From Owenia fusiformis (lineage: Eukaryota; Annelida; Polychaeta; Sabellida; Oweniidae): 64,000 nt of DNA. Shown in pieces: positions 33,391-43,854 of this stretch. How positions within the stretch are numbered: position 1 is the first letter of the stretch; the number at the start of each line of letters is the position of its first letter. Made by a program: the position numbers and the translations under genes. The notes beneath the pieces are model-generated. The model had not been told where the DNA came from. It saw only the letters and a list, made by a program, of their open reading frames with translations, and made no database searches. Location: positions 12,119,278 to 12,183,277 of the forward strand of contig CAIIXF020000008.1 of the NCBI GenBank assembly GCA_903813345.2, read 5' to 3'.

Positions 33391-33759
33391 CTTCTCTTTT
33401 TGACTACCGAGGTCTGATGCAGCCGTGTTTTTTCTACCAGATTATAACAAGCAATTTTGATACAATTCTTTTCTGTTATGTGGTTATAATGTTCAGAGAT
33501 AGGTGAATTTAAGCAGATGATCACTGTTACCAAATAGTGACATTATAGACATGACAGCAATAATGAAAATAGAAATGTTATAAAGGGGAGAAAGTTAAGT
33601 TTAGTTAGAGAAAGGAAGGGCATCACAATATTCTTCTATAGGTCTATATAACACTTGCATCAAAGTGACTCAATTTAAAGTACATTCTTGAAGTTAAATA
33701 ATTGCTCCACAGTAGAGAATATTATGTGTATGATAACAAAATACATTGTAAGATTACTA

Positions 33760-34700
33760 GTGGGGGACAATATGAGGCTACCAATAGAGGAAATATAAGA
33801 TTACCATTGGAGGAAATGTAAAATTACCAATGGAGGAAATATAGGATTACCATTGGAGGAACTATAAGATTTCCATTGGAGGAAATATGAGATTTCCATT
33901 GGAGGAAATGTAAATTATCAATGGTTAAATAATTGCTCAGCATTGGAGAACATTATGTGTATGATAACAAAAATACATTGTAAGATTACTAGTTGTGGAC
34001 AATATGAAGCTACCAATAGAGGAAATATAAGATTACCATTGGAGGAAATGTAAAATTACCTATGGAGGAAATATAGGATTACCATTGGAGGAAATATAAG
34101 ATTTCCATTGGAGGAAACATAAGATTTCCATTGGAGGAAATATATTTCCATTGGAGGAAAATATAAGATTTCCATTGGAGGAAATATAAGATTTCCATTG
34201 GAGGAAATATAAGATTTCCATTGGAGAAAATATGAGTTTTCCATTGGAGGGAATATAAGATTTCCATTGGAGGAAATATAAGATTTCCATTGGAGGAAAT
34301 ATGAGTTTTCCATTGGAGGGAATATAAGATTTCCATTGGAGGAAATAAAAGATTTCCATTGGAGGAAATATGAGTTTTCCATTGGGTGAATATAACATTA
34401 CCAATAGAGGAACATTACCAATGGAGAAAATATAAGATTTCTATTGGAGAAAAATATAAGTTAACCAATGGAGGTAAATATAGTATTGAAAGTGTAGGAC
34501 AATAGAAGATAACTAAAGGAGGAAAATATAGGATTGGCAGTAGAGGAAAATATAGGATTACCAATGGAGGAAAATATTAGGTTTTCACTGGAGGAAAATA
34601 TAAGATTACTAATGGCGGAAAATATAAGATTTCCACTTGAGGAAAACATAAGATTACCAATGGAGGAAAATATGAGATTTCCAATGGAGGAAAATTGTGT
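33760..34700. repeat. 22-bp minisatellite (ATTTCCATTGGAGGAAATAT)
   Basis: More than 30 copies of a unit of about 22 bases, each containing CCATTGGAGGAAATATAAG, preceded by a duplicated 100-base lead (33690-33790 and 33920-34030). Because 22 is not a multiple of 3, all three reverse frames stay open for about 100 codons; these are not genes. Confidence 0.9.
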
Positions 34701-35292
34701 TATAGTGTTGATACAAAAGCACCATAAAATGTAATTACAGTGTTCTAATATATCTTGACATATTATTTTAGTGGCAAATATAGACAATGATAACATGATA
34801 AGGAGAAGTTGGCTTGAAGTAAATGGATTTATGCTGGTGATTTCAGAATTTAGCCAAACTTATGACATGGAAGACTAAAATGCCTCTCCTCACACATTAT
34901 TGTGCATCTAGTCCACATTGGAATGAACCAATGGGTATTGATTGTATACTATGATGTATACAATGAAACATCTTGTAGTTGCATACTCTTGGGTTCACCC
35001 ATCTTACAGAGGTTGGTTCAACATGGGAACCAATGGGATGAATAGAACTGAGGTCCACATAAGAAAATGTTCATGGTACAAAGATGTTCAAACTTGAGGA
35101 ATTTGATTCTTTAGACCATGGGGAAGATTCAGGAATTAAACGCTGAAAATCTTAACAGTGCATTTGTATAATTATCTGCTTGATTTTTAGGTCGTTAAGT
35201 AGAAAAAACGTTCCAGCAGCTGTAGCAGCGTGGTGTATTTTAGTATTATGTTGCCAAAATAAAAAGTTTAAAATATATCTTTCTGTTTCTAG
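34701..35292. other. Intron just upstream of terminal exon P1
   Basis: Non-coding. The last 95 bases (35198-35292) are about 95 percent identical to the stretch before P2 (37761-37851) and include GCAGCTGTAGCAG and TAGTATTATGTTGCC. Confidence 0.6.
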
Positions 35293-35945
35293 GTCCACAT
35301 GTCTATATTACTGTGAATGAAGTTGATGAGATGGTCTACCATTGTGACACATGCACACAAATTTTCTCAAAAAAGTTTCATTTTTCAAAACACATGAAAA
35401 GTCACCATGGTGATAAACCTTACCGTTGCAACCAATGTGGACAAAGGTTTAAGTTATTACCACATTGGAGCAATCATATGATGCATCATAAAGGAGAAAA
35501 ACACTTTGAGTATAAAAAATGTGGCAAAAAATTTGGCGATGCTAGCTCATTTTGTCATCATGAGAGAAGACATTCAGTTAACATGGAGCGTATATGCCAA
35601 ATATGCGGCAAAAAATTCAAAACTTTACACAATTTAAGGATGCATGAGAGTAGCCACAGTGATATTAAACCACACAAATGTTCCATATGTGGAAAAGAAT
35701 ACCAGCATAAGTCAATGATAACTCGACATATGTGGCTCGTTCATAATCAATCTTATATATGCCAGTCGTGTGGGGCGACCTTTTCCCGGAAAGATAATCT
35801 TAAAGCTCATGAGAGAATCCATACTGGCGAGAAGCCATATAGATGTAACTTTTGTGGAAAGGGATTTGCACAGTTGGCATCTCTGCAATATCACAATAGG
35901 AATACCGTGCATCACATACCTGAGGGAAATAAACATACTTGTTAG
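35293..35945 (+). CDS. Terminal zinc-finger exon P1 (7 fingers)
   Basis: Acceptor TTTCTAG (AG at 35291-35292), phase 1; stop at 35943-35945. The leader GPHVYITVNEVDEMVYHC is the canonical type-B leader. Seven fingers follow. In finger 3 the first zinc ligand is Tyr, not Cys (FEYKKCGKKF; TAT at 35511-35513), so this finger probably does not fold normally. Finger 6 is FSRKDNLKAHERIH with an HTGEKPYRC linker. Finger 7 ends in His (HNRNTVH), unlike the C2HC end of the other complete terminal exons. Downstream, AATAAA at 36143 and 36161 is followed by a GT-rich tract, a convincing poly(A) site. Confidence 0.88.
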
Positions 35946-36535
35946 AATGTGCATTAGATACTCCACAGAACTGTGGTACATGACAAACAAAACAAGGATA
36001 CAATAGTGTTACTAATGGTACTAGTCTTACCCAACAATGCAAATTGGTATTAGATAATATTTTCAGAAGTATTTCAGAAGTACAGTGTATGATCAGGTCA
36101 TATTCTTCACTTATTTAAAAACCCATGTAAATCATTCCTCAAAATAAAAATCTCATAATAAATAAAGTGCATGTTTTTGTTATCTTGTCACCATATTGAT
36201 TAATGATTGCGGATTGAAAGTGTATGCTGAGAAAAAGTATTTGGGTGGTATATGATTGAACAGGTTGAGGGAGAATTGTTGGTTGGGTGAAAATTTAGGT
36301 TTGACATTCAAATCAAACTGCACAACAGTTGAGGCTACAAAATTAAATTCTCAATTGCTTATTAATGTATCATTCATATTTTTTTAGAACTTTTTGAAGA
36401 AATATAAATATCAATTAATTTAATGACAAGAACATAAATTCTCCGCATTTTATTCAGAAGTGAAAACAAATTAACTTTGACATTTATTTGGACATAACTT
36501 AATCAATAAGTTCATAATCAAAGACATGGCACTAA
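35946..36535. other. 3' UTR of P1 and following intron
   Basis: The 3' UTR is homologous to that of P3 (shared TTCTTCACTTATTTAAAAAC block and AATAAA signals). No coding content. Confidence 0.5.
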
Positions 36536-37332
36536 CCCTACTATCACACCAAACTAGTTCTCACTACGTTCTCGAAAACGGGTTTCAACTGTGTACGAAT
36601 GGACTGGACGTACTAAGAACAGTTTGGGATCTATTTACAAACTTCATCGAACGTACTCGAACGGGTAGGTCCTCTAGAACTTAGACAATGCTCAAAATGT
36701 TCTCGTGGTCGTCACGTTCTACAATTAAAGCGAGTGACAACGTACTAACGACGAGCTGGACGTACTACGAACGGAACCGTCGTACTTCAATCCTACTAGG
36801 GACGTTTTAACAACGAGTTGAACTGTCTGAGGACGTGTTGAGAACGAGGTAGAACTCATTGCAAACGGGTTTAAACTGATTAAGAACGTATTTAACACTG
36901 CTTATGAACGAGTTAGCAAAAATATAGCTATCACACCAAACAAGTTGCCACTGCGTTCTTCAAAACTGTGTGCGAACGGAATGAACGTAGCTGCAACTTT
37001 CTAAGGTCTATTTACGAACTTTATGAACATTCTCAGACGGGAATGTGATTTTAGAATTTTGAATCGATTCAAAATTCGATTGCGACCATACCGTTCTGTT
37101 ATCAGTTCATGATGACCTTCAAGACTAAGGGACGCGTTCTACGACGTTGCACACCGACGTGGTGCGACCTGAACGAACTGCGAACGAGATGGACGTATTG
37201 AAGACTGTTTAAGAACGAAGAAGCTAATTATTTCAGACATATTTCCCGACCACAGCCAGATTGAGCCCGTTTTACGACGTTTTCGTAGGACTGGCAAGAA
37301 CGGGTAAGAACGAGTTTGGTGTGATAGGGGGG
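36536..37332. mobile_element. Harbinger-like non-autonomous element with internal duplication
   Basis: Ends CCCTACTATCACACCAAACT and (inverted) CCCCCCTATCACACCAAACT, flanked by TAA on both sides (36533-36535, 37333-37335), fit a PIF/Harbinger-type 3-base TWA target. The body is unusually rich in GAACG, CGTTCT and CGTAC words compared with its AT-rich surroundings. A second internal terminus (CTATCACACCAAACAAGTT, near 36930) suggests a dimer or nested copy. No ORF. Confidence 0.75.
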
Positions 37333-37851
37333 TAACATGACAAAATATCTTAACCTAAAATGATTACAAAAGTATAATATTAAACTGTTTCAGACCATAA
37401 ACCATCAAACGCTGGTGCAGACGTTGAATTCTATTCCAAAAAATGCTGGCTGTAACATTATTTGACCTCTTCTTTGTGCTTATGTAATAAATTGGAAAAA
37501 GTCTGAATTATCAGTCTTCAATGAATATATAAAATACTAACATGTAAATTCAAGCCATTTTCTTCATTTTAGACACAGCATTACATGAAGCAGTCTGCAA
37601 GACATCTTCACAAAAATACTCATAATCTTTATATTACATGTATTCTTAAAAGGTCTTTGTATTGGCTGATGCAAGCACATTGAAGGTTAACTCAGTTGGA
37701 GGAATTTCTTGCAGCTGTTCGAAAATTTTCGGATATGATTATTACATTATTATGTCTTTAAGTAGAACGTTACAGCAGCTGTAGCAGTGTGGTGTATTTT
37801 AGTATTATGTTGCCAAAATAAAAAGTTTAAAATATATCTTTATGTTTCCAG
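37333..37851. other. Intron upstream of terminal exon P2
   Basis: Contains a GCTGATGCAAGCA...AACTCAGTTGGAGGAATTTC block (37670-37710) also present upstream of P3 (41125-41170) and, weaker, near 40365 and 42970. This records tandem duplication of intron plus exon units. The final 91 bases are the block shared with P1. Confidence 0.55.
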
Positions 37852-38504
37852 GTCCACATGTCTATTCAACAGTGAATGAAGTTGGGGAGATTGTCTTCCA
37901 TTGTGACACATGCTCACAAACTTTCACAACTAAGCACCAACTTTCAAAACACATGAGAGGTCACCATGGTGATAAACCTTACCGTTGTAATCAATGTGAC
38001 CGAAGGTTCCAATCATTATCTTACTGGACCCTACATATTATGAAGCACAGGGGAGAAAATCACTATGAGTGTCAAACATGCGGGAATAAATTTTGTACTA
38101 ATGGTGCATTAGCTCAACATGAAGAGGAAAGACATACAGGAGTCAAGAAACTCATGTGCAAGATATGCGGCAAAAAATTTGGAAGAATGCATCCCTTGTC
38201 AGTGCATGAAAGTAGTCATGGGGACGTGAAATCACACAAATGTTCTATCTGTGGAAGGGGATTCCAACATAAGTCATTGATAACCAAACACATGTGGTAC
38301 ACTCATAAGAATTCGTTTATGTGCCAATCATGTGGGGCAAGATTTTCAAGGAAAGATAATCTTAAAGCTCATGAGAGAATCCATACTGGTGAGAAGCCAT
38401 ATATATGTAAAGTTTGTGGTAAAGGATTCGCACAGATGGCATCACTAAAATGTCATAATAAATCCTGTAACAAGAATACACACCAGATCCCTAATAATAC
38501 ATAA
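37852..38504 (+). CDS. Terminal zinc-finger exon P2 (7 fingers)
   Basis: Acceptor TTTCCAG (AG at 37850-37851), phase 1; stop at 38502-38504. Leader GPHVYSTVNEVGEIVFHC. Seven intact fingers: CDTC, CNQC with Trp in the helix, CQTC (CTNGALAQH), CKIC, CSIC (FQHKSLITKHMWYTH), CQSC (FSRKDNLKAHERIH) and a terminal C2HC finger CKVCGKGFAQMASLKCHNKSC. 653 bases, the same length as P1. No in-frame ATG within the leader; the first Met in the open frame lies in the intron. Confidence 0.88.
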
Positions 38505-40494
38505 AGATTTATGAAGAGGGTATGTATTTTTGATAGGAGTACAGTATTTAATATGAAAGTCATTTTCACACTGCAGAACATTTTGAACAATATGTAGTGT
38601 AGTGTGCTAATAATTTTTTAATGAAAAACATACAAATATCACCCAAATTGAATTATGGATATTCAAAAGAGGACATTTAAATCTACAATATGTAAAAAAT
38701 ATCAAATTATCCAAAGCAGGCGTATAACGTGCAGTAGACTGATGAACTTTTTCTCCAAACTGAGACTAGTCTTTTACAGAATTATGCCATCAGACAATCT
38801 ATACTCTATAGCTAAGGTACGGTTATCAATGCTCAATCTCCAAATTGAACAGGGTCGATAATTTAGAGTAGGAAAATCAAAATGATTTTAATACTTCCAT
38901 AATTTGAAAAATATAATACAGGGTGGTCCAAAAAGTGAACCCTTGCAACCGGCTATATTTCCCTTATTACCTGAAGGAATCCTTTCATAGTTTCACATGT
39001 TGTAGAGGAAGGTTTAAAATTTTTGTTGGTACTATACATTTTTCTTAGTATTGAAATTTGCAGAAATTATAAGTCCTAACGAAACATCACTGAAAATGGG
39101 TAAAATGTGAACTTCAATATCTGCGATTCTTCAACCCTTCAACAATCTTCCCATGGAAATCTTTTAAGCCGGAGTCTGGGAAACCTCATGTTTTCTGACT
39201 TTGTTTGGTTTTGAATCCCATACAATATGATGTAGAAATTAGCATCCTACCTCTGTTAGTTGCAAAGGTATTGTGATCAAAAGAAATGTTTCCAAAGACG
39301 AGAACATCTTCTAGTGAAAGCGCAACATAACCCTATATGGTCTTAAAATAAAAGTGTGAAATGTGTTTTCTGCTCAAATAGTGTTCCATTTGTCACATGG
39401 TAGGGGTTAAACTTATAATCTTTCACTGAAAGCTTTTTTAAGATCATCTAATATGTATCAACAATTTCCATCAATCACATCGGTTAAAATTTGCACAAAA
39501 TCTAATTTGAGGCATGTTTGTTTAAGTCTTGTAATTTTTTCGAAATTCAAGATTGAGAATAAATTATGGTGTCAACCAAAATTTTATACCTTTCTCTACA
39601 GGATGTGATTATATGAGCAAATTCATGCATGAATTAAGGAAAATATAGCCTGTTGCAGGGGTTCACTTTTTTGGACCACCCTGTAGGTGATGAAGAACAC
39701 ATTCTTTTTTATTGTTGTTCTCAATCAGACCTAAAACATTAGCTCAATCTTTAAATGTTAGTCAAATAGTTCAAATAATAATATTTCTCATTTTGATACA
39801 AATAGTTAATTTTTTATACTCTTTGCTAGCGCATGATGATATATGATTAATGACATAATTGGTGATTATTTTACAAGAGTTCATAATATTACAAAATATT
39901 ATGTGAAAGATTATAAGTTTAAACCCTACCATATGACAAACGGGACACTATTTGAGCAGAAAACACATTTCACACTTTTATTGACCATTTTGAAGCTGTT
40001 TTAACCATTCAACAGTTTAGAGGCATGTTACCTACACAAACGGGGAGAGGGGGGCAAAGTTACCCCTTGTGACCCAAAATCTGAGAACTTCTTCATATAA
40101 AATCTTACAAAAAAGTATTACAAAATAGACATTAAATCGTTTTATACTACTTAGTGACTATTAAAATCAGATTGTAATTCTTATGTTTTGCTATATATGT
40201 TTTATTTGTTTACTAAATATTTACTAAATGCACACTGTATATGTAGATGTAGATTTGCCTTATTGGACTTATATCCCGATGTACCTAAAATGTGTTCAAG
40301 AGACCAATAAACTAATAAGAGCCAAAGTGGTTTAAACTTTATATGGGGCCTTTAATAGGTTCTTTGCTGATGCAAGTAAATGGAAGATTAACTCAGTTGG
40401 TGAATTTTGGATCATTTTTAGAAAGGATTTGCCAGTAAAGATGAACTATGATCTTATTTCACAGACATTGCGTAATTCTATTATTCATCTGCAT
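38505..40494. other. Spacer P2-P3 with mariner-like element
   Basis: P2 3' UTR and intron. It holds the mariner-like element 38919-39683. The stretch 39860-39975 (TTATAAGTTTAAACCCTACC...GAGCAGAAAACACATTTCAC) is an inverted partial copy of that element's interior (about 39350-39425). AATAAA near 40308 is the first clear poly(A) signal after P2. Confidence 0.5.
38919..39683. mobile_element. Mariner-like MITE, 765 bp
   Basis: Inverted ends CAGGGTGGTCCAAAAAGTGA (left) and the complement of CAGGGTGGTCCAAAAAAGTG (right), flanked by TA on both sides. The arms stay similar for about 50 bases (CTATATTTCCCTTATT-like). CAGGGTG(G)TCCAAAA is a familiar mariner/Tc1-type terminus. No transposase frame. Confidence 0.75.
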
Positions 40495-40720
40495 CTCAAA
40501 TAAGCTTCAATTTGCAAAACATGTGAGAGGTCACCATGGTGATAAACCTTACCATTGTAATCAATATGAATGAAGGTTTAAATCATTAAATGACTAGACC
40601 CAACATATTATGAAGCACAGGGGAGAAAATGACTATGAGTTTAAAACGTGTGGGAGAAAATTTTGCACTGATAGTGCAGTTAAACATGAGGAATGGTTGA
40701 GTGAAAATGCATGTTGAATA
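40495..40720 (+). pseudogene. Decayed terminal exon between P2 and P3
   Basis: About 200 bases match the 5' half of P2 to P4: ACATGTGAGAGGTCACCATG GTGATAAACCTTACC at 40520-40553, then the Trp-finger region with TGA and TAG stops, then GGGGAGAAAAT and a degenerated third finger. There is no acceptor and no 3' half. Upstream it keeps the GCTGATGCAAGTAAATGGAA intron block (40367), so a whole intron-exon unit was duplicated and then lost. Confidence 0.8.
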
Positions 40721-41236
40721 GGAGTGTTGGGATGGTAGATGATTGTTGGACTGGTTGAGGTGAAAATGATGGGTTGTCTTAAATCTAGCTGTATATATTA
40801 AAGTCTTTAAACCCATTGTAGTTGATTTTCATGAAGATGACTGGAGTCCCTTTGATTGAACACCCTGCCCTCCTAAATGGTGGAGTACCAAAAATAGAAA
40901 ACATTAACATATAAAACAGACATACAAAATACTCAGTTTAGACCAACATAAGTTAGATCACATTATTAATCTGTATGTCTGAATACAACAAAACACACAT
41001 ACAGTATAGTCTTATTTTGCAAACAGGTGGGGTCAATTAGCCATTTTCTTCAGTTCAGTACAAAGTTATTTACAAGACATCTTCGCAATGCTCATAGTGA
41101 CATACAATTCATAAAAGGTCCTTAGCTGATGCAAGCAAATGGAAGGATTACTCAGTTGGAGGAATTTCTTGTTGCTGTATGAAATCTGATTTGGGATCAT
41201 TTAATTACTTACATAAATATTTCTTTCTGTTTCCAG

Positions 41237-41868
41237 GTCCACATGTCTATATATCAGTGAATGGTGATGAGATGGTCTTCCATTGTGACACGTGTACGGA
41301 CACATTCTCAAATAAGTTCCATTTTTCAAAACACATGAAAGGTCATCATGGTGATAAACCTTACCGTTGTAATCAATGTGAACAAAGGTTTAAAGCATTA
41401 TATAACTGGAGCCAGCATATGATGCGGCACATGGGAGGAAATCACTATGATTGTAAAACATGCGGGAAAAGATTATGTACTAATGGTGCATTAGCTCAAC
41501 ATGAAGAACTTATACACTCAGGTGTCAAAAAGTTCATATGTCAGCTCTGTGGCAAAAAGTTTGGAAGACGCAATGACCTGACATTGCATGAAAGCCGCCA
41601 TAGTAACACAAAGTCACACAAATGTTCTATCTGTGGAAGGGGATTCCAACATAAGTCATTGATAACCCAACACATGTGGAACACCCATAAACATTTGTTT
41701 ATGTGTCAATCATGTGGTGCTACATTTTCTCGGAAAGAACATCTTAAAGCTCATGCGAGAATTCATACTGGCGAGAAGCCATATAAATGCAAAGTTTGTG
41801 GAAAGGGATTTGCACAGATTGCATCTGTTCAATATCACAATAAAAATACTTGTAAGAATGTGCATTAG
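41237..41868 (+). CDS. Terminal zinc-finger exon P3 (7 fingers)
   Basis: Acceptor TTTCCAG (AG at 41235-41236), phase 1; stop at 41866-41868. Leader GPHVYISVNGDEMVFHC, one residue shorter than in P1, P2 and P4. Seven fingers. Finger 3 has CTNGALAQH as in P2, finger 5 FQHKSLITQHMWNTH, finger 6 FSRKEHLKAHARIH, finger 7 C2HC (AQIASVQYHNKNTC). The 3' UTR has AATAAA at 42053 and 42067 followed by a GT-rich stretch, in a block homologous to the P1 3' UTR. P3 and P4 are the closest pair in the plus array. Confidence 0.88.
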
Positions 41869-43216
41869 ATACACAAAGGAACTATTGTTACATGACAAAA
41901 ATAAGGACACAATAGTCGTACATATTAGCCTATATGTAACGAGTCTTCTTAACTAACAATGCAAATTGGTTCTAGATAATAGTGCAGAAGTATTTAGTAT
42001 TAATAGTTCATATTCTTCACTTATTTAAAAACCCATGTAAATCATTCCTCAAAATAAAAATATAAAAATAAAGTGTGTGTTTTTCTTATTTTGTTACCAT
42101 ATTGATTAATGATTAAGGATTGAAAGTGTATGTTGAGTCTAGAGTGTTGGGATGGTATATGATTGTTGTATTTCACAGTGCTCATAATGATAAATCATTC
42201 TTAAAGGCCCTGTATATAGTTGGAAAATATAGTTTAATCATTCAAATATTACTTTTCATGACTTGAAAAAAGTGTTCATCTTATCATGCAATTCTCAAAT
42301 ATTTTAATTTTCTGCCATTTTAGAAACCAAAGTTTAGATTATTAGTTCATCAAATCATGTGTTAACATTGTAAAACACTTTATTTTCTTTACTCTATAGA
42401 ATAGATCAGGCAAAAGTTATATTACTTCAACCATTCAGTTGATGATTTTATATACAAAATATAAACTTCTAAATCATTTTAAAATGTTTGTGATATCACC
42501 AGAAATTGCTGTGATGTTGCTCAGGTGGCAAACTATTTTTAAATATGCTTACCTTTCAAAATAAACAACAAATATTGTTGGCCTTACTAGGTTGAACGTA
42601 TGTGTTTCATGTTTTTAAACATGCATGTACGATTAGATTCAAGACAACTAGCATTCTAAAGTGCTTTTTTTCTCTGAACCTTTTTGAATTCTGCACATGA
42701 ATTCATGTGTTCATCCAATTGTTTCAAAACAAAATAGATTAGAATGTATGTTATACATTGTTGTACATTATTGCTGAACAATATAATGTGCATGATAATA
42801 AAAATTTAATTTGAAATAAATTCATAAATAATAAATTTTTATTACAAAAAGTCACTCAAAATCAACATTTTGAAGTTAAATTGAAAAGTTTCACATATCA
42901 CATTTTGAAAACATTAGGGAGGACTATAATAACAGCCAATGTAATTTAAACTTTATACAGGGCCTTTAATAGGTCCTTGGCTGATGCAAGTAAATGAAAG
43001 GTTAATTTAGGGTCATTTTTTAGATAGGACTTGCAAGTTAAATATGAACTGTGATCTTATCTTACAGACATTAGATAGGACTTGCAAGTTAAATATGAAC
43101 TGGGATCTTATCTTACAGACATAGTATCATTCTAATATACTTATGCTTGATGAACTTGATCACATACTCAAAAGATTCTCAGAAAATGGAGTTAAAATAT
43201 TTCTTTCTGTTTCCAG
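41869..43216. other. Spacer P3-P4
   Basis: P3 3' UTR and intron before P4. It contains the GCTGATGCAAGTAAATGAAA block (42978) and a direct duplication of about 55 bases (GATAGGACTTGCAAGTTAAA at 43023 and again at 43073). No coding content. Confidence 0.5.
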
Positions 43217-43854
43217 GTCCACATGTCTATATTACTGTGAATGAAGTTGATGAGATGGTCTACCATTGTGACACATGCACAGACACTTTCTCAAATAAGT
43301 TTCATTTTGCAAAACACATGAGAGATCACCATGGTGATAACCCTTACCGTTGTAATCAATGTGAACAAAGGTTAAGATCATTATATCACTGGAGCCAGCA
43401 TATGATGCGGCACAGGGGAGAAAATCACTATGAGTGTAAAACATGTGGGAAAAAATTACGTACTTTAGGCGGATTAGTTCAACATGAAGAACAAATACAC
43501 TCAGGTGTCAGGAAGTTCATGTGTCAGCTATGTGGCAAAAGATTTGGGAAATTAGACCACCTGACATTACATGAAAGTCGCCATAGCAACACAAAGTCAC
43601 ACAAATGTTCTATATGTGGAAAGGGATTCCAACATAAGTCATTGATAACCAGACACATGTGGAACACTCATAAGCATTCGTTTATGTGTCAGTCATGTGG
43701 GGCAAGATTTTCACAGAAAGAACATCTTAAAACTCATGAGAGAATCCATACTGGTGAGAAGCCATATCGATGTATAGTTTGTGGTAAAGGATTCACACAG
43801 TCAGCATCTCTGCAATGTCACAATAAAACCTGTAGCATCCCTGAAGATACATAA
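43217..43854 (+). CDS. Terminal zinc-finger exon P4 (7 fingers)
   Basis: Acceptor TTTCCAG (AG at 43215-43216), phase 1; stop at 43852-43854. Leader GPHVYITVNEVDEMVYHC is identical to P1. Seven fingers, with finger 3 RTLGGLVQH, finger 4 GKLDHLTLH, finger 5 FQHKSLITRHMWNTH, finger 6 FSQKEHLKTHERIH and finger 7 C2HC (TQSASLQCHNKTC). A short SIPEDT tail echoes the IPNNT end of P2. The in-frame Met upstream (43147) lies in the intron and is not the start. Confidence 0.88.

Noticed and set aside
34056-34404. Three overlapping reverse-strand frames of 85-114 codons rich in FPPMEILYFLQWKSY
   Set aside because: They are translations of the 22-bp minisatellite; a unit not divisible by 3 keeps all frames open. 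No splice sites, no domain.
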